From Clostridiaceae bacterium (GTDB taxonomy: Bacteria > Bacillota > Clostridia > Peptostreptococcales > Natronincolaceae), in contig JAHDLO010000009.1 of NCBI GenBank assembly GCA_018432235.1, positions 1 to 64,000 of the forward strand: a DNA stretch of 64,000 nt. The letters are read 5' to 3'. Under the pieces are notes generated by a model that was not told where the DNA came from, did no database searches, and saw only the letters and a program-made list of their open reading frames with translations. The position numbers and the translations under genes were made by a program. Each line of letters starts with the position of its first letter. The stretch's first letter is position 1. Of this stretch, positions 61,095-64,000 are shown piece after piece.

Positions 61095-62312
61095 ATGAAA
61101 ATAGGTAAATTTGCAGAAAAGCATGGCGTTACACAGGATACAGTAAGATTTTATCTGGAAAAGGGACTGTTGGTCTCAAAGAAAAAGGGCGGACAGTATA
61201 GCTTTACTGAGGCCGATAGCAGAGATCTTGAGAAAATCATTGAGCTTAAGCAGCTGGACTTTTCTATAGCAGAAATCGAGAGAATTTTGGTTATTCAAAG
61301 GATAAGCGGTTCAAGCACAGATGTTTTCCGCAATCTTTATTTGCCCTTTCTTGAAACAAAGAAAAAAGAGGTATTGAGTGAACTAAATAAATATAATAAT
61401 ATGAAGGAGTATCTGGATGAAAGGATACAGGAGATAAGGGTTCAGGACCTAAAAAAGGGTCAAAGTCTTGGTTTTCCTATGTCTTCATTGGGTCTATTGG
61501 TATGCCCCTTGTGTAAAAGGGCACTAAACATTTCAGCGGGCATTATTGAGAAAAGCAGTATCATGGATGCGATAATAGATTGTGAATGCGGCTTTAGAGC
61601 GAAAATAGAGAACGGGGTTTATATAGATGAAAAAGCTGTAAGGACAAAGCTCTTGAATAATAAAAAGATGCCTACAAAGGAGGAGTATTTAGAGGAATGC
61701 GCCCACTCCTACGTGAATTTTCTTTATCAGGGCATGGCGACAATGATCGAATATATAAATCAAAATAGCAAATCACCAAAATATATTATGGAACTGGATA
61801 ACTGTGTGGGCTTTTTTCTGCTGCAATATATCAAGTATTTGCCTCGGAATACTACCTATATTCTGATAGAATACGATAGAGAACGGCTTGATAAGCTAAA
61901 GCGCAATCTTGAAATGTATTACGAGCATACCAGTTTTATCTTTCTATGCTGTGATTATCATATGCTGCCGATAGCAGATTCATCAATTGATATCATCGTC
62001 GACCATGGTATGACCAAGGTTTATATGGAGGAAAAGGGAGAGTTTTTACCGGAGGTTCTTAAAGACCTGTTGAAGGAGGAGGGGGGCTACATTGCTGCTC
62101 ATCAGTATAGCAATGATGTGGATAAAGGACTTAAGCCACTTCGTGGAGCAAAGGACATTCTCGCAAGGGAAAATTTTTTGAACGAGTTTACGGAATCTGG
62201 CTTCAGAACAATAGATACAGTGGATATTGGCCCAGTCTATGAAACGGACGAAAAAAAACAGAAGCCAAGCATAGAGCAATTTAAGCTTATATCTAAAGCT
62301 TCGAAGCAATAG
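61095..62312 (+). CDS. MerR-family regulator fused to a methyltransferase-like domain
   Basis: The 405-aa protein has an N-terminal MerR helix-turn-helix (residues 1-70, MKIGKFAEKHGVTQDTVRFYLEKGLL) and a coiled linker. A zinc-ribbon-like section follows, with CPLCKRAL and CECGF (residues about 140-175). Then comes a Rossmann-like domain with MELDNCVGFFLLQYI, ILIEYDRERLDKLKRNLE and CCDYHMLPIADSSIDIIVDHG, which looks like a class I SAM-dependent methyltransferase although the glycine-rich motif I (ELDNCVGFF) is degenerate. ATG 61095 has AAAAGGGTGAG upstream. Similar MerR-effector fusions sense small molecules; here the substrate is unknown. It may be an inactive enzyme used as a sensor. Confidence 0.8.
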   Translation: MKIGKFAEKHGVTQDTVRFYLEKGLLVSKKKGGQYSFTEADSRDLEKIIELKQLDFSIAEIERILVIQRISGSSTDVFRNLYLPFLETKKKEVLSELNKYNNMKEYLDERIQEIRVQDLKKGQSLGFPMSSLGLLVCPLCKRALNISAGIIEKSSIMDAIIDCECGFRAKIENGVYIDEKAVRTKLLNNKKMPTKEEYLEECAHSYVNFLYQGMATMIEYINQNSKSPKYIMELDNCVGFFLLQYIKYLPRNTTYILIEYDRERLDKLKRNLEMYYEHTSFIFLCCDYHMLPIADSSIDIIVDHGMTKVYMEEKGEFLPEVLKDLLKEEGGYIAAHQYSNDVDKGLKPLRGAKDILARENFLNEFTESGFRTIDTVDIGPVYETDEKKQKPSIEQFKLISKASKQ

Positions 62313-62339
62313 GAGTTAATTAAACAGATATGCTATAAC

Positions 62340-62366
62340 AAAACCTTGGGTACACACAAGGTTTTT
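62340..62366 (+). terminator. Terminator after the MerR fusion gene
   Basis: AAACCTTG (62341-62348) and CAAGGTTT (62357-62364) with a T-rich tail. Confidence 0.8.
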
Positions 62367-62400
62367 GTTTATTTTTTATCAAATTTATCGAAATATCTGC

Positions 62401-62466
62401 TTGACATGGTGAGAGGCCAAGGAAATAGAATATGAATTAAGGAAGTGTTAGTATATTAACTAACAC
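62401..62466 (+). promoter_or_regulatory. Promoter and palindromic operator before the flavoprotein gene
   Basis: TTGACA (62401-62406) with a likely -10 TAGAAT at 62426-62431 (19-bp spacer). Downstream, GTGTTAGT (62445-62452), six bases, ACTAACAC (62459-62466) is a perfect 8+8 palindrome at the expected start of transcription, so a repressor is likely. No identical palindrome occurs elsewhere in the parts I examined. Confidence 0.65.
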
Positions 62467-62525
62467 AAATTAAAGCTTTATGGTGAGTTAATCACTAATA
62501 AATAACCATATGGAAGGGGAGCAAT

Positions 62526-64000
62526 ATGAAGAAAATAAAATTAGTAAGTCTATTTTTATGTATTGTTATGGTATTTGGTTTGGTTGCCTGCTCACAAACC
62601 GGTAACGAAAAAGATAATTTCAAGGCAGGTACCTATACAGCTGTAGCTAAAGGACATAATGGTGATGTAAAGGTAGAGGCTGTATTTGACAGCACTTCAA
62701 TCGTATCGGTTAAGGTGCTGGAGCATCAGGAATCTGCAGGAATCAGCGATGTTCCTATCCAGCGTATACCGGAAGAGGTGGTTGAAGGGCAAACGTTAGC
62801 AGTAGATGCTGTATCTGGAGCTACTGTTACCTCAAATGCAATACTGGCAGCAATAGAGGATTGTGTCAATCAGGCTGGCGGTGACGTGGCTGCTCTAAAG
62901 GCTAATAAAAACGGCAATAATACTGCACAAAATGATATCGAATTAACAACTGATGTCGTGGTTGTGGGTGCCGGTGGTGCTGGTCTTGCTGCTGCCGCTT
63001 CTGCTCATGAAAACGGAGCAAAGGTTATTGTAATTGAAAAGCTTGCAAATGTAGGCGGTTCTACTGCATTATCCGGTGGGGGGATTTCCGCTACTGGTAC
63101 CAAATTCCAAGAGGCAGAAGGCATTAAGGATACAAAGGAATCATGGATGCAGCTTTGGAAGGAAAGACAAGCTACCAGTAATCCAAATGGTAAATATCCT
63201 GACTATACTGTTGTAGACAAATTTATGGATGCAGCTGTTGTCACTACAGAGTGGCTTGTAGATTATGTCGGACATTCATATTCAGCAATCATGGGCTTTG
63301 GTCTTGATCCAGTAAGGAGGCTTCATTTTGCATATAGCGATTCAACTACAAAGGGCGGAACCTCTTTAACACAAAATATTGAGAAATTCATAACGGCTCA
63401 AGGGGTTGAAATTCTTAAGGAAACTAAGGCAACTGAGCTTATAACAGATAATGACGGAAATGTAGTTGGGGTTATTGCTGAAGGCAAAGAGGGTAAGGTT
63501 ACAATTAATGCTAAGAAGGTAATTCTAGCAGCAGGCGGATTTGCTAAGAGCGAGGAGCTGTTGGAAAGATTCGTTCCCGAGGCAGCAGGGTCAGCTGAAA
63601 TAAGCTGGGCTGCAGCAGGAAGCACAGGTGACGGTATTCTAATGGCTGAGAAAATAGGAGCAGCATTATATGAAGAGCCATGGGTAATGGGGGTTGGTAT
63701 CAGCAGTAAAATAAGTGGTACCAGCAGCTTAAACATGGATTGGACCAGAGTATATGTCAATGGCAAGGGTGAAAGATTCACTAATGAAGAGGTCCATTAT
63801 GCCATTGCTACAAATGAACTCATAGGTCAAGATACGACCTGGTTAATCGTAGATTCAACAGATGCTAATGCAGATATTATAAAGGCTCTGGAGGCGGCTA
63901 TGCCTACCGAGGAGGTTGTAAAGGCTGATTCCTTCGAAGCACTGGCGGATGCAATGGGCGTACCTGCTGATACCTTTGCCAAAACTATGGCAACCTTTAA
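62526..64000 (+). CDS. Exported FMN-binding and FAD-dependent fumarate-reductase-like flavoprotein (C-terminus off the window)
   Basis: The open frame begins with a lipoprotein signal (MKKIKLVSLFLCIVMVFGLVAC, Cys22), followed by an FMN-binding domain (about residues 33-120, motif DAVSGATVTS for covalent FMN). The flavocytochrome c / fumarate reductase FAD domain follows: DVVVVGAGGAGLAAAASAHENGAKVIVIEK, NVGGSTALSGGGISATG and KVILAAGGFAKSEELLERF. The reductase is probably anchored outside the membrane and reduces fumarate or a related unsaturated acid in anaerobic respiration. The substrate is not identifiable because the C-terminal part is missing. Start ATG 62526 follows AAGGGGAGC. At least 491 residues are visible. 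Confidence 0.9.
   Translation, partial: MKKIKLVSLFLCIVMVFGLVACSQTGNEKDNFKAGTYTAVAKGHNGDVKVEAVFDSTSIVSVKVLEHQESAGISDVPIQRIPEEVVEGQTLAVDAVSGATVTSNAILAAIEDCVNQAGGDVAALKANKNGNNTAQNDIELTTDVVVVGAGGAGLAAAASAHENGAKVIVIEKLANVGGSTALSGGGISATGTKFQEAEGIKDTKESWMQLWKERQATSNPNGKYPDYTVVDKFMDAAVVTTEWLVDYVGHSYSAIMGFGLDPVRRLHFAYSDSTTKGGTSLTQNIEKFITAQGVEILKETKATELITDNDGNVVGVIAEGKEGKVTINAKKVILAAGGFAKSEELLERFVPEAAGSAEISWAAAGSTGDGILMAEKIGAALYEEPWVMGVGISSKISGTSSLNMDWTRVYVNGKGERFTNEEVHYAIATNELIGQDTTWLIVDSTDANADIIKALEAAMPTEEVVKADSFEALADAMGVPADTFAKTMATF

Overview
The window looks like chromosome from a low-GC, Gram-positive, spore-forming anaerobe of the class Clostridia. The reasons are an AT-rich sequence with strong GGAGG-type ribosome binding sites, a gerA-type spore-germination operon, candidate Spo0A boxes, an agr quorum-sensing locus, an HPr with both regulatory sites, a CIRCE element and a c-di-GMP-I riboswitch. 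An Alkaliphilus/Natronincola-like relative is my guess. It is inferred from gene content and no search was run.

Layout. 1-250: start of a coiled-coil gene with 21/42-bp tandem repeats and an in-frame amber codon. 500-1730: an Erm(D)-type 23S rRNA methyltransferase behind an MRLR-type leader peptide and a multi-hairpin attenuator. A second MRLR mini-ORF follows at 1764. 2.1-5.9 kb: membrane protein, histidine phosphatase, coiled-coil protein and DUF116 protein. 6.2-12.4 kb: a BMP-family nucleoside ABC importer with a Crp/Fnr regulator and deoC, i.e. nucleoside uptake and deoxyribose catabolism. 12.6-15.8 kb: DUF3888 protein, Nudix hydrolase and a YtrA-like GntR/ABC exporter operon with a visible promoter and operator. 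15.9-20.0 kb (minus strand): gerAA, gerAC, a small membrane gene and gerAB.

20.2-23.0 kb: FMN-binding lipoprotein, two small proteins and a beta-CASP metallo-beta-lactamase-fold nuclease. 23.2-28.0 kb: a complete pyruvate dehydrogenase complex (E1a, E1b, E2, E3). 28.2-31.9 kb: a PP2C phosphatase with a degenerate receiver domain and an HD-GYP c-di-GMP phosphodiesterase. 32.0-36.4 kb: HPr, a large glutamine synthetase, an XRE/membrane pair, YtxH and DUF948-like proteins. 36.4-41.2 kb: a REP-like palindrome, then argCJBD with ArgR-box-like sites.

41.5-43.0 kb and 57.1-58.6 kb: two paralogous XRE-TPR (RNPP-like) regulators, each followed by a tiny gene for a secreted peptide. These look like two uncharacterised peptide-signalling cassettes. 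43.4-48.3 kb: a subtilisin-like protease, a c-di-GMP riboswitch in front of a chemotaxis receptor, and WrbA. 48.3-49.9 kb: an unclassified structured leader RNA with a terminator, then an ECF sigma/anti-sigma pair. 50.2-53.2 kb: an agrACBD locus. 54-56.6 kb: CIRCE-controlled htpG and a nitroreductase. 59.2-64 kb: an ABC permease/ATPase pair without a binding protein, a MerR-methyltransferase fusion, and the start of an exported FMN/FAD fumarate-reductase-like flavoprotein running off the right edge.

The unifying theme is signalling and stress adaptation. The window holds three peptide-signalling loci, c-di-GMP sensing and degradation, sigma-factor control, and antibiotic-inducible ribosome protection. 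No rRNA, tRNA, CRISPR array, prophage or intact insertion sequence was recognised.
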